From positions 540,196,879-540,260,878 of the forward strand of contig OY856413.1 of the NCBI GenBank assembly GCA_963693085.1: DNA of 64,000 bases, in the 5' to 3' direction. Within the stretch, counting starts at the first letter, position 1, and the number at the start of each line of letters is the position of its first letter. This document shows positions 32,534 to 42,865 of the stretch, piece by piece. The position numbers and the translations under genes were made by a program. A model generated the notes under the pieces. The model had not been told where the DNA came from. It did not search any database and worked only from the letters and a program-made list of their open reading frames with translations. The DNA is from Alisma plantago-aquatica (taxonomy: Eukaryota; Streptophyta; Magnoliopsida; Alismatales; Alismataceae).

Positions 32534-35500
32534 GCACTGTATTATTAAATGGTCATCCTGTGAAGGCTTTATTTGACTCCGGATCTACAAATACTTTTAT
32601 TTCTCAAACTCTGGCATCCATATTAAATTTTCACATAAGGGATTTGGGATATACTCTGGACGTGTCTACTCCAAGTGGCAAAATACTCACAACTCTGCAG
32701 AAAACTAATGAACTTTCTCTTAAGTATGAAAATCATGATATGCCCTTTGAATTCATTCTCCTAACTATGGAAGACTTTGATGTTATACTTGGTATGGACT
32801 GGCTTTACACATACCATGCTCATATTGACTGTAGAAACAAGACAGTCGTTCTCTCTCAACCTCATTCTTATCCTGTGAAAATCCCTAGGGGAAGTGGATT
32901 CTGTAATAATATTATAATCTCCTCTCTTAAAGCTAAAAAGCTCATTTCCAAGGGATGTAAAGTCTTCCTCGCATTAGTCTCAGAGACCAGTCCTAGTAGC
33001 GGGCATGTAGAAAGTCTGGAGGTGGTACGTGACTTTCCTGACGTTTTTCCGGAGGAGCTTCCTGGGCTGCCTCCAAATAGAGACATTGAGTTCTCCATAG
33101 ATCTTCTTCCTGGAACCACTCCGATTTCTAGGGCACCGTATAGGATGGCTCCTGCTGAGCTGATGGAGTTGAAGAAACAGTTGCAAGAACTTCTCGACAA
33201 AGGTTTCATTCGTCCTAGTGTCTCCCCCTGGGGAGCTCCTGTTCTTTTTGTTAAAAAGAAGGATGGTTCTATGCGTATGTGTATTGACTACCGCATGTTG
33301 AACCAAGCCACTATTAAAAACAAGTATCCCCTTCCTCGTATTGATGACCTTTTCGATCAGCTTCGTACTGCTAAAGTTTTCTCCAAGATTGATCTCCGTT
33401 CTGGATACCATCAGCTCAAAGTCAAGGATTCTGATATTTCTAAAACTGCTTTTCGAACTCGTTATGGGCATTACGAATTTCTGGTGATGCCATTCGGGTT
33501 GACCAATGCACCAGGGGTATTTATGAATCTGATGAACAAAGTCTTCCAACCCTATCTTGATGAGTTTGTGGTCGTCTTCATTGACGATATCCTGATCTAT
33601 TCTGATTCTATGGAAAAACACCGTGAACACTTACGATCAGTCCTTGACATTCTTCGAACCCAGAAGTTTTATGGCAAACTTTCAAAATGTGAGTTCTGGA
33701 TTGATAAGGTTATGTTTCTTGGGCATGTCATTTCTGGAGGTAGTATATCAGTTGATCCCGCCAAAGTCTCTGCTGTACTTGATTGGCAACCTCCGTGTAA
33801 TCCCTCTGAAATTCAGAGTTTCTTGGGTCTGGCCGGATATTATCGTTGTTTTATTCCAAATTTCTCCAAAATTGCACTCCCTCTAACCAAGCTTACTCGG
33901 AAGGACGAGCATTTTATATGGTCGGATACTTGTGAGTCCAGTTTCCAGCAGTTAAAACAGAAGTTGACGTCGGCTCCTGTCCTTGTTCTACCTTCTGGCA
34001 ACGAAGGGTTTTTGATATTCACTGATGGTTCGAGGAATGGGTTAGGATGTGTCCTGCAGCAGAATGGTAAAGTAGTGGCCTTCGCTTCTAGACAGCTAAA
34101 ACCCAATGAACTTAATTATCCCACCCATGATTTGGAATTAGCTGCAATCATTCATGCCCTCAAGATCTGGAGGCACTACCTGTACGGGGCAACGTTCGAC
34201 ATCTTCACCGACCACAAAAGCCTGAAGTACATCCTGACTCAGAAGGACTTGAATCTGCGTCAACGACGATGGATTGAATACCTAAAGGACTACGATTTCA
34301 CTATTGCCTACCATTCGGGTAAGGGAAATGTAGTCGCTGATGCCCTTAGTAGAAAGAGGGCAGTATGTGCATCTCTCTCTGTCCCCGAATGGAGGAACAT
34401 GGAGGATCTAGTGGGCTGGAAGTCGCAGTTTTTGTCTCATCGTGTGCATGTCAATAACATTTCCATCACGTCCAACCTGCATTTCGAACTTCTTGAGGCA
34501 CAAAAGGCTAGTCCCGATCTTGCAGAGCTCTCTTCCCTTCTGTCGAAGCCGCAAACACATCTGTCCGTGGGTCTTGATGGAGGTCTCCGTTACAAGAATC
34601 GCATATGGGTTCCTGAGCAGTCAGCTATAAAGACATCAATCCTAAATGAGGCACATGGGTCCAAGTACACAGTTCATCCGGGCACAACAAAAATGTACAA
34701 AGACCTACAACGTCAGTTTTGGTGGAGGGGCATGAAGCGTGATATTGCCGATTTCGTGTCCAGGTGTTTGACATGTCAAAGGATTAAGGCCGAACATCAG
34801 AGACCAGGCGGTCTACTACAACCCCTCGAGATTCCGGAATGGAAATGGGAACACATCACCATGGATTTCGTGGTGGGATTACCCAGGACCAGGAAAGGAT
34901 ACGACGCTGCATGGGTCATCGTGGATCGTCTCACTAAATCAGCTCATTTTCTTCCTGTGAAGACTACCGCAAAGGTTTCTGAGTTGGCAGATCTCTACAT
35001 ACGGGAGATAGTACGCCTACATGGAGTTCCAGCATCTATTGTCTCAGACAGGGACCCAAAGTTCACTTCTAAGCTATGGAAGCAGGTTCAAGAGGAATTG
35101 GGCACCAAGTTGAACTTCAGTACAGCTTACCATCCGCAAACAGATGGGCAGTCAGAACGTACAGTACAGATTCTAGAGGATCTTCTGCGAGCTTGTGTTC
35201 TCGATTGGGAAGGCTCATGGGACTATTACCTACCTTTAGCGGAGTTTGCCTATAATAATAGCTATCAAGCAAGCATTGGGATGCCTCCCTATGAAGCTCT
35301 TTATGGTCGACCATGCAGATCACCTTTACACTGGGATGATGTCGGAGAGCGTACCCTGATGAAATCTGAGGAGATGCAGTTGTATTCTGATAAGGTTGCA
35401 CTGATTAGGCAGAGAATGAAGCAGGCACAGGATAGACAGAAGTCTTATGCAGATGCTCACCGTCAAGAATGTCAGTTCAAGGAGGGTGACCATGTATTTC

Positions 35501-35895
35501 TGAAGATCCGACCTATTCGAGCTTTGGCCAAGAACAAAGGAAAGCTCAGTCCTCATTATGTTGGACCCTTTGAGATTCTAGAAAGGGTTGGTGAATGTGC
35601 CTATCGCCTTGCCTTGCCACCTCAGTATAGTGCCATGCATAATGTGTTTCATGTATCTAATCTGAAGCCCTATGTCAAAGATTCCAGTCATATCTTAAAT
35701 CATGAGCCTCTTGAATTGAAGGACGATCTGTCATATGCTGAATCCCCAGTCAGAATTCTAGACTTCAAGTCAAAGGAGCTTCGCAGTAATCGTCATATTG
35801 AAATGGTGAAAGTTCTCTGGAGCCACCATGATGAAACAGATGCCACCTGGGAGCTAAAGACCGAAGTCGAGAAGAAGTATCCCTATCTTTTTTAG
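32534..35895 (+). CDS. pol: G2 Pol polyprotein: PR-RT-RNase H-integrase-chromodomain
   Basis: Open from 32521 to the TAG at 35893. There is no convincing own start; the first GTG is at 32560, and residue numbers here count from it. Retropepsin: DSG at 6-8 and DVILGMDW from 74. RT: MCIDYR and the catalytic FIDD at 340-343. RNase H: D489, E526, D551, D594. Integrase: zinc-binding H699, H706, C736, C739 and catalytic D769, D830, E866 with exactly 35 residues between the last two. The C-terminal 50 residues (1062-1111) form a chromodomain-like module ending KKYPYLF, typical of the Del/Tekay chromovirus lineage, which is thought to guide integration to heterochromatin. Length and order are complete for the family. 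Expression probably depends on joining to gag. Confidence 0.95.
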
Positions 35896-35924
35896 GCAAC
35901 TTGAATTTTGAGGACAAAATTCTT

Positions 35925-35939
35925 AAAAGGAGGGGAGAA
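35925..35939 (+). other. G2 polypurine tract
   Basis: AAAAGGAGGGGAGAA, 15 uninterrupted purines, ends directly at the 3' LTR. Confidence 0.93.
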
Positions 35940-38900
35940 TGTGACAGAGTGAGTTTTACATACATATTATTTAATTCCTCTCTATTACAATTTTAATTGT
36001 TCCAATTATGCCCTCAATCACCTCTCTCACTAATTTGAATAAATGGATCATTAATTTCACCTAAGACCATCAATAATGATATATATAGTCAATAATATAA
36101 GTATTAGGACATTAGTAAATTGACCTAGTCAATAATCGAATTGGGACTCTAAATTTGCACCATAACTAAATCATAACATTATAGAACCATGCCCAAAATC
36201 TCATTTCAATCAGAGCTACCAATTTAGAGTCATTTACTTTTGAAAATTTGTGTATTATATGACCTAATCTAGCCCAGGACTAAGGTCTGCGATTTAAATT
36301 GACATTTATATGTCACGCAGCCTTGTTGTAGGCTGGGGCGCGGCTATTTTTAAAAAGGGAGTAATCTCCACCCTTGGATCGGCCGATCACAGAATCCGCG
36401 TGATCCGACGACTGCCAAGTCGTCTTCCACCTCCGAAAGACCCGGTCTCCACCTAATGCAGAACAGCCGATCTTCCAACGATCCTCGTGCCCGAACCCCA
36501 ACTCCTCCTCGTGAGATTTTTGGAGGAGGTCTCCCTCTCACCCGGGCGAGCTCAACGATGGTGACCACGTCACCTAACTCCCCCGAATCAGGGAGAACGG
36601 TTCCCCGCTTTCTCGCACCTCCCACTGGCGGCGGCAACCATTTTAGGGCTTCACTTCTTTGACCACCCCGTGCCCTTATAAGGCGCCCAAAAGCTTCCCT
36701 GACCTCCCTTTCATCTTCCCGCACTATCAATTCCACCGAGACTTGTCCCCTCTTCCCTACCCTCTAGCACCTCCTGTTCACCGGACGTCGACTCCCCCCT
36801 CACTCCGGTCGCACCTTCCACCCAATTCGGCGCCACTACACCATCAGTGGACCTCGAAGAGGAGATTCCCACTGTCGGTTGGAGCCGCGAAAGCCCAGAA
36901 CTCCGGGTCGACAAGCCGCCGCAACCAAGCCCGAAAGCTCCATCGCCAGCTAGTCCGGGGACACGTTGAGCCGCAGGAAGTAGCCGCTGAGCTTCACGAA
37001 CATCGTGTGGAGCTTCTTGACCCCTCAATCCAACCCGAGGGAAGGTAAGGCTCCAAATCCACTTTTCCGTTCTTTGTACCTGTGGGAAAACGTTCTCAAC
37101 CTATAGTCCACCTCCGATCGAGCTGTTGGGCTCATCGAACTCGGGGGAACCTCGCGAAGAGGATTTGCCCATCCTCACACCCCCAGCAACCCCTAGCCAT
37201 CCCGAGCTCCCTCCACTTGCTTTCTTTCCCGTTGCCTGACCCTCACTGCTGCCATGGCGCGAGAAGAAAGCAATCGAAGGGGTGAGATTACTGGTTTGCC
37301 CCTGACCCGTCACAATTCCTATGCGACCCCCGAAGGACATTCACGTCTTTTACCCCCCAGCCTGACTTCTCTGGACAAACACTGGCTCGCGGGTCAGTGA
37401 GAGGGTCCGGATGATCGGATCCCTCGTATGATCCGCGAGACAGAATTCACAAATTCCTTTTTTTTTCCGTTTCATTTCTTTAATATTCCCTGATTGGTCA
37501 GATCTTAGGAAAACCCTAGAAAATGGTAGGATTATCAGAAAATATCGAATAAATATACCATTTTCATCAGAAAAATCCAAGCTATCTAAATAAAATATAA
37601 TCATGACCTGGATATGAACCCTTTTTGGAAAATATGGCCAACCATCTCTAATGACCTTTTTAATACATTGTTTTGTGAAATAATGGTTATAACTGATTTT
37701 ATTTCTGTCTTGGGAATAGTTAAATCCTAATTATGATCTTGGTCATAATGTTACTCGAAATCCTACTTAAGGAAGATAGATGATTTAATAATTGAGAAGA
37801 ACCTTAATTTCTAGTTTTCTCACCTCATCATGATTATTATGTACAATTTATGGAAACCCTAATAACTGAAATGTCCTTTCATAACCTGGACGACTCTAAT
37901 CTCAGACCCCAACTCGGAATCCTAAATATCCTAAGTGACCCCTCTAAACGACCTAAACCCTAATAAGAAACCCTAATGTGGAATAATGAGGATCCATAGT
38001 AACTTAGGGTTTTGTTTACATTTCAGGGTGATCTATTATCTTCTCCTAACTTAGGACTTGTGGAATCCAGATCTGAGATTTAGAGGTACGTGGATATAAT
38101 TATATGACTAGTTTTTGTTGGATGCTAAGTATAAGTAATTGCTTGCATGAAATTGATATACATTGATGGATGTGGATATATGATTAATTGTTGATTATCG
38201 CCTTGAACATGAAAGAACATAATTGAATATAAGTGAAATGTAGTTACTAGTGGTGCTCATTAATCTCCCTATTAGAGAGGGAAAGTATTAATGTTGACTA
38301 GCACCTCCCTAATGGTACAAGGTACGCAGGGAGATCCCTAATGGTACAAGGTACGCAGGGATAGGGCCCAATATTTATGTTTGTGCTAAGTCCACCATAG
38401 TAATGCATATTCATTCTAAATAAGGATAATAACTTGGGATTTCCTGATTTTCAGCTTCTAAATAATGTTTTCTTTCTTTTCTCCAATTTTGAGTATTTTA
38501 TATACCAGCATAGTATAGCTTTAATTCCACGTACCAACTTTGTTGATGTTTTTGTTTCTCGTATTTTCTAGGTACAAGGAACAATTGATGATTAAAGTGC
38601 AATGCATATTCAAAGTACATGAAGGCACAAATAATAAGCGTGGAGGATTTATTAGATAGACCTAGTCCTCTTATCTCTTTCTTGCTAGATGTTAGTTTAT
38701 TTCTTTCCCTAGATTATGTTGCGGATGATTGAGATCCAATGTAATAATCATAGACTTATTCTTCTTCTTTCTCCAGTATCAGTATGTATGACTTTATCCT
38801 ATATTGTTGAATGCAATGTTGTGTGGCTAATTTACTATGATGTGAACTTGATCTTGGCTTAGCTCTGATTTTAGTTGGCTATCTTGATTTCTATTATTTT

Positions 38901-38982
38901 CCCTTTTGACATTTATAGATATGAGTGCACGCATATCTGTATATGTCACTAAGGAAAGTATGTAGAAATTGGGGTCGTCACA
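35940..38982 (+). repeat. G2 3' LTR
   Basis: About 99% identical by eye to the 5' LTR. The one-base length difference comes from 'ctctaaacg' here against 'ctctaacg' in the 5' copy. Same TATA, splice-like signals and tandem repeat. Confidence 0.97.
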
Positions 38983-38987
38983 ATTAC
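38983..38987. repeat. Target-site duplication ATTAC, right copy, of G2
   Basis: Exact repeat of 27758-27762, after which G1 gag continues. Confidence 0.95.
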
Positions 38988-39660
38988 ACAGTTCGAGAAG
39001 ATTCAAAATGAATCTATGATGATCAACGAGTATGAAGCCAAGTTCATGGAGCTTCTGAGGTTTTGTCTGCATATGGATACTACAGATAAGGAGAGGATCA
39101 TAAGCTTTGAGAAGGGTTTGAGTACAGAATTAACTACACTGGTGTCAACTTTAGAAAATAGATAGAGGTTTACCACATTTTTGGAGTGAGTCAGGGGGAT
39201 AAACTGGTCAGTTGTGGAGAAGTGAGATGTGAATGCCAAGAAGAGATCGGAATAGTATCAAGGACACTTGTCTAGAGGTTTCAAGAAGCCTATGTTTTCA
39301 ACACCTCAGTCACAGTAAAGGTTGGAGACTCAGTCTCAATGGTCTCCAATCAAGGGCAGAGGTCGTACCTTTCCACCTACAGGAGCTCACAGTGTGGGGT
39401 CAGTATCAGTGACACGACTGTCTAGGCCATAGTATGAAACTAGAACTTGCAACAAGTGTGAACAAGTGGGACATCTGAGGTGGGCATGTTCTTTGAAGGA
39501 TGATCAAGTGAGGCAATAACTAAGGCAGAGTTAGCAAGGGTTGGAGTAGTGTCAGTTTGGCAGTGGTAGTGGCAGAGGATGCGGCCAAGCATTGCAGTCT
39601 GGTTCTTTGGGTCAAGCCAGCAAAAGACGGGGGCGACAACTTGCAATGGCTTGACTCTAT
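38988..39660 (+). pseudogene. G1 gag, 3' half
   Basis: After the G2 insertion the Gag reading continues with INEYEAKFMELLRF, the gypsy capsid motif that follows the WEEF segment at 27700. It has in-frame stops (for example after STLENR near 39163). A canonical zinc knuckle CX2CX4HX4C (CNKCEQVGHLRWAC, about 39448-39489) follows. The continuity of motifs across the insertion confirms that both halves belong to one element. Confidence 0.8.
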
Positions 39661-39663
39661 GCC

Positions 39664-40065
39664 ATGAGTCAATTGGAAGGAGTGATCAACCCACGAGTCC
39701 CGACAGGTCAGATGGAGTTATTTCATTCTGATATGTTTTCATGTTGTTTTATATCTTTTTTGGTTGACCTGGGTGTGAGACACTCTTTTATCACTAGAGA
39801 AGTGATTGCTAGATGTTCCTTACCTGTTAGTCATAGATGTGATAGCTTTTGTTTAGAAACCTCGCTGGTCATTTCTATTGAGTTGCAGGAGGTGTGTCCT
39901 TCCTACGTTCTTTCTTTCTTAGGACGCAACATTCAAGTGGACCTCATACCACTTGACATGCATGGATATGATGTGATCCTTGGAATGGATACTTTAGAAA
40001 AGTATCTAGTGGTCTTGGACTGTAGTTCCAAAGTGGAGGCGTTTGTCGATGGTGATGTCTCGTGA
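39664..40065 (+). pseudogene. G1 retropepsin (PR) remnant
   Basis: An open stretch of 133 codons. It contains LVDLGVRHSFI, where the family has L-x-D-S-G-A-x-x-x-F; the catalytic triplet has become DLG. It also has the second protease motif GYDVILGMD. It belongs to the G1 pol, directly after gag. The change of S to L in the active-site triplet and the loss of about 170 residues before the RT block argue that it was not functional. Confidence 0.75.
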
Positions 40066-40100
40066 ATCTTCCAAGCTGATATATTCTTTCGATGAGTCTG

Positions 40101-40193
40101 GTATCACCAATTGTGATCAAGGAGAATGACATGCCCAAATCAACTTTTAGGATGAGGTATGGTTATTACAAGTTTGTGGTTATTCCATTTGGC
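40101..40193 (+). pseudogene. G1 reverse transcriptase, first fragment
   Basis: The reading includes STFRMRYGYYKF and then IPFG, matching the gypsy RT block [13 protein letters not shown]...M-P-F-G. The interval between protease and this block is about 56 codons, against about 226 in G2, so some 500 bp have been lost. The next residues of the block (LTNAP) lie on the far side of element A2. Confidence 0.8.
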
Positions 40194-40198
40194 TAACT
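40194..40198. repeat. Target-site duplication CTAAC, left copy, of A2
   Basis: CTAAC precedes TGATGTATGC and recurs at 46202-46206. Confidence 0.94.
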
Positions 40199-40426
40199 GA
40201 TGTATGCACAAATTGTCATTATTTTGATATCTAATTTAGTTATTTTCTTTGTCATTTGTGCTTAATTGAATATATTTTTAATACATATTTTACCAAATTA
40301 GTAAAAATCACTTGTGCATCATTTCTTATATTTTTACATGTATTTTACATGCATTTTACATGTTTTAATTATTTGATTTTAGTCATTGATTATTTTATTG
40401 CAGATAATTATTATTTACTGGAGAAA

Positions 40427-40565
40427 ATTCGATACCATCGACTTGCAACTCGATGGTACCGACATGGCATTGGAGTAAAAATATTTTTTGATCCAGATTG
40501 AAAAGGAAAAGGATGTTTTACTGTGAAGAAGTCGATACCATCGACTTCCAACTCGATACCATCGA
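40427..40565. repeat. TCGATACCATCGA / TCGATGGTACCGA word cluster in A2 LTR
   Basis: Four words in both orientations lie 100-240 bp upstream of the TATA box. The matching cluster of the 3' LTR is at about 45030-45180. Confidence 0.85.
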
Positions 40566-40665
40566 CTCAGACGCTGCTGACCAAATTTTAATGTGTTAAA
40601 TCTAACACATATTGTATTAAAATTTACATTTTAGGTTTCCTCTTGACCTAAACGTGTACGACGGC

Positions 40666-40672
40666 TATAAAA
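40666..40672 (+). promoter_or_regulatory. TATA box of A2 LTR
   Basis: GGCTATAAAAGATACC; the copy in the 3' LTR is at 45272-45278. Confidence 0.65.
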
Positions 40673-41601
40673 GATACCATTAGAATCACAATTGGGAGAT
40701 CTATCACAGGGGGACGATACGCCTGCCGAATGAAGAGAGAAAAGTAGAGAAACCCTATACGGAAGACCTCAGAAGCGTATTGGCAGCGGAAATGATGGCA
40801 AATTCTCTCCATCTTCTCCAAATCCACTCTTTAACCCTTTCTCCAACTTACTGTATCTCAAAATTCATGTTTTACATCTTTTTGACTTACTATGATACCA
40901 TGTCGTCTATTTTCGGCTAAAAACCGTAATTCCTTAGGACCCGGGAGTAGCCCGGGTATGCATTGTGTCTGATTCTTATGAGTTAATATATATTTTCCTC
41001 TTAATTTTTTAATATGAATCTATGGAAATTCTATGTCCTTATTGTGCTTGATCACCACAATTAGCGTATCAGATCCTTAATTACTGCTGAAAAGGGGATT
41101 AAGGGTTAGAAATACATAGGTTCACCCGTTTATCGACGTCCTTTGGGAAAGGTGAGGCATAAATGGGAGAACATTACCCAGAGTTAAACCAAAAGCACCT
41201 AACTAATGAATCAATTACTATGAGAATGGAATTGGCTTTAGATTAGGTAGGGGAATTACACTGTGGAAGTAGGTAGTTTCGAGCTACATGCTCTTTATTC
41301 AAGATTAGGTGGGAGTTATATTAATAATTAGGGATTATATTTAGTGTTTCCCGTGGTGAAACAAAAAGTCCTAAGGAATTCATCCCTTCTTGATCACAAC
41401 AATCTAAGTTAGATTTACTTTTTGCTCTTAGTTAATTAAACAACCAATAAACTCTTATTTTCGGCTTAGCTGATCAATCCTAATTAGTAATAGTCTTTAA
41501 CCTCACAACTCCCTGTGTTCGATAACTCGGGACTCATAATCCCATATTACTTTGACACGTACACTTGTGTTTTACACGCACATTATACACGTGTCAAGAT
41601 T

Positions 41602-41620
41602 TTGGCGTCGTTGTCGTGGA
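41602..41620 (+). other. A2 primer binding site (tRNA-Asp type)
   Basis: TTGGCGTCGTTGTCGTGGA is the Athila/Tat PBS TGGCGCCGTTGCCGGGGA with a few C-to-T-like changes, five bases after the LTR. Confidence 0.8.
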
Positions 41621-41788
41621 ATTGATATGGTTAACACTATAAAAAGTTAGGATCGGCCACTCTAGGCTATTGTATTTATTTTCCTTCTTCTTTTATTCTT
41701 CCCATTTTTCATTACATAAACCTTTACTGTTATTTTAGGCATTGTACATATTCATCTAAATATTTCTTTGTAATTAGTCTTCTTTCAT

Positions 41789-42499
41789 TTGAAAAAAAGT
41801 AAAAAAAAGCACATGGCCCCTATTTGTTCTGAGTGTGGAAATGCAAATTTTGGTTATAAATGTCTGAGTCCATCTTCATTACATCATGATAAAATCTCAA
41901 TGAAAATTCATCGTGAGCATATTAGGATTATGGTTCAATATGTGTTAAATCATGAAGGTCCTATTTCAAATGGAGGATGGGGTAGAATAGAGAAAATGAA
42001 AGAAGTTGAGGTTCATGATAAGGAATTAGAGAGTGAGGAGAACATATTGGAAGAAGTTTTAGAATCACCTCTACCATGTCCTTCCATTGATCCCACACCC
42101 ACACCCTCGACTCCTAGGATTGATTTTGAATATGATTGGGGATCTTATGAGGAAAATGAGAAGAATGATGCAAATAATGTGGATAACAATTTTGATACAT
42201 GTGTTTGGGATATGAGTGAAGGAGAGAAGGATCCAGAAGGTGCTTTATTTGATAGTGATCTTAGAGAGGAGGAAGAGAGTGAGGAAGAGGATATTGAGAG
42301 TGAAAAGGTGGAGGAATTTCCCATTACTCATCATATAATTCCTTCACCACAAGACCCATCTCTTCATTTCCTTATTGAGGATCCTATATGGGATATATAT
42401 CCAGATGATAATTTTGAAAGTTTTTGTGAGGATGTTAATGAATGTGGGGGAATTGAATTATTACAAGAGGAGGAGGCACATAAATCACCTTTGATATAA
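41789..42499 (+). CDS. A2 acidic ORF, 236 codons, unknown function
   Basis: I do not recognise this protein. It starts MKKSKKKH, has a possible metal-binding CSECGNANFGYKC near the N-terminus, and then becomes strongly acidic. Glu/Asp-rich runs (EEESEEEDIESE) alternate with proline-rich segments (PSIDPTPTPSTP). It is not similar by eye to Athila Gag. It is open over 711 bp in an element whose LTRs have clearly diverged, which may mean it was kept intact until insertion. The position right after the PBS is where gag normally starts, so it may have replaced gag. Being a chance survivor is the alternative. Confidence 0.45.
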   Translation: MKKSKKKHMAPICSECGNANFGYKCLSPSSLHHDKISMKIHREHIRIMVQYVLNHEGPISNGGWGRIEKMKEVEVHDKELESEENILEEVLESPLPCPSIDPTPTPSTPRIDFEYDWGSYEENEKNDANNVDNNFDTCVWDMSEGEKDPEGALFDSDLREEEESEEEDIESEKVEEFPITHHIIPSPQDPSLHFLIEDPIWDIYPDDNFESFCEDVNECGGIELLQEEEAHKSPLI

Positions 42500-42531
42500 C
42501 CCCTCCATTATGTGTAGATAGGAGTGATCCA

Positions 42532-42810
42532 TTGGGGATGGTCATAGAAATTAAGGATCAATCATCATTATACCTTTCACCTTATGGCTATCTATTTCTG
42601 CATGTACTCCCACATCAAGACTTGATTGTGAGTCATGTTCATGTTCATGTTCATTGCAATTATAATTTATTGTTGAAATGGAACGTCAACCATACATGTT
42701 GGTCTTCTGACTATTATTTATTTTTTCTCATTGTTGCAAGGAACCAAAAGTTTAGAAGGAAGAGGCTGAAAGAGCTTTACCCTCCTCCACGACCACCTGA
42801 TTATTGTTGA
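42532..42810 (+). CDS. A2 second small ORF, 92 codons, doubtful
   Basis: This follows the 236-codon frame after 32 bp and ends KRLKELYPPPRPPDYC just before the GGGAGGCAACCCA block. It has a hydrophobic middle (YYLFFLIVA), possibly a membrane segment. No family is recognised. The distinct proline-rich end suggests a coding remnant rather than noise, but support is weak. Confidence 0.25.
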   Translation: MGMVIEIKDQSSLYLSPYGYLFLHVLPHQDLIVSHVHVHVHCNYNLLLKWNVNHTCWSSDYYLFFLIVARNQKFRRKRLKELYPPPRPPDYC

Positions 42811-42850
42811 TTGACATGTGTCCATCCTTGGACGTTAAACAAGGAAGCTT

Positions 42851-42865
42851 GTGGGAGGCAACCCA
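42851..42865 (+). other. GTGGGAGGCAACCCA block in A2
   Basis: The same block (GGGAGGCAACC on the sense strand) occurs in A3 at 61013-61033, in both cases downstream of the coding part. Its function is unknown. Confidence 0.6.

Larger units (their letters stand above)
27763..38982 (+). mobile_element. G2: complete, young Ty3/gypsy chromovirus (Del/Tekay type)
   Basis: It is 11,220 bp long with a perfect 5-bp TSD (ATTAC) inside G1 gag. The LTRs of 3,042 and 3,043 bp start TGTGAC and end GTCACA. The order is PBS, gag, 73-bp intron-like gap, pol (PR-RT-RNH-IN-chromodomain), PPT. By eye the LTRs differ at about 29 substitutions and one 1-bp indel, about 1%. With an assumed 1.3e-8 substitutions per site per year this means roughly 0.4 million years. 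Gag and pol have no internal stops. It is the only element in the window that could still be autonomous, provided the gag-pol junction is bridged. Confidence 0.97.
40199..41596 (+). repeat. A2 5' LTR
   Basis: TGATGTATGC to ACGTGTCA. It contains TCGATACCATCGA-type words (40427-40565), a TATA box and the 'ctgtgttcgataactcggg' U5-like block near 41512. Confidence 0.94.

Noticed and set aside
32461..32560. Programmed frameshift or stop readthrough as the way to make G2 Gag-Pol
   Set aside because: The pol frame has stops at 32467 and 32518 upstream of protease, and gag stops at 32480. A single shift or readthrough cannot pass all of them.
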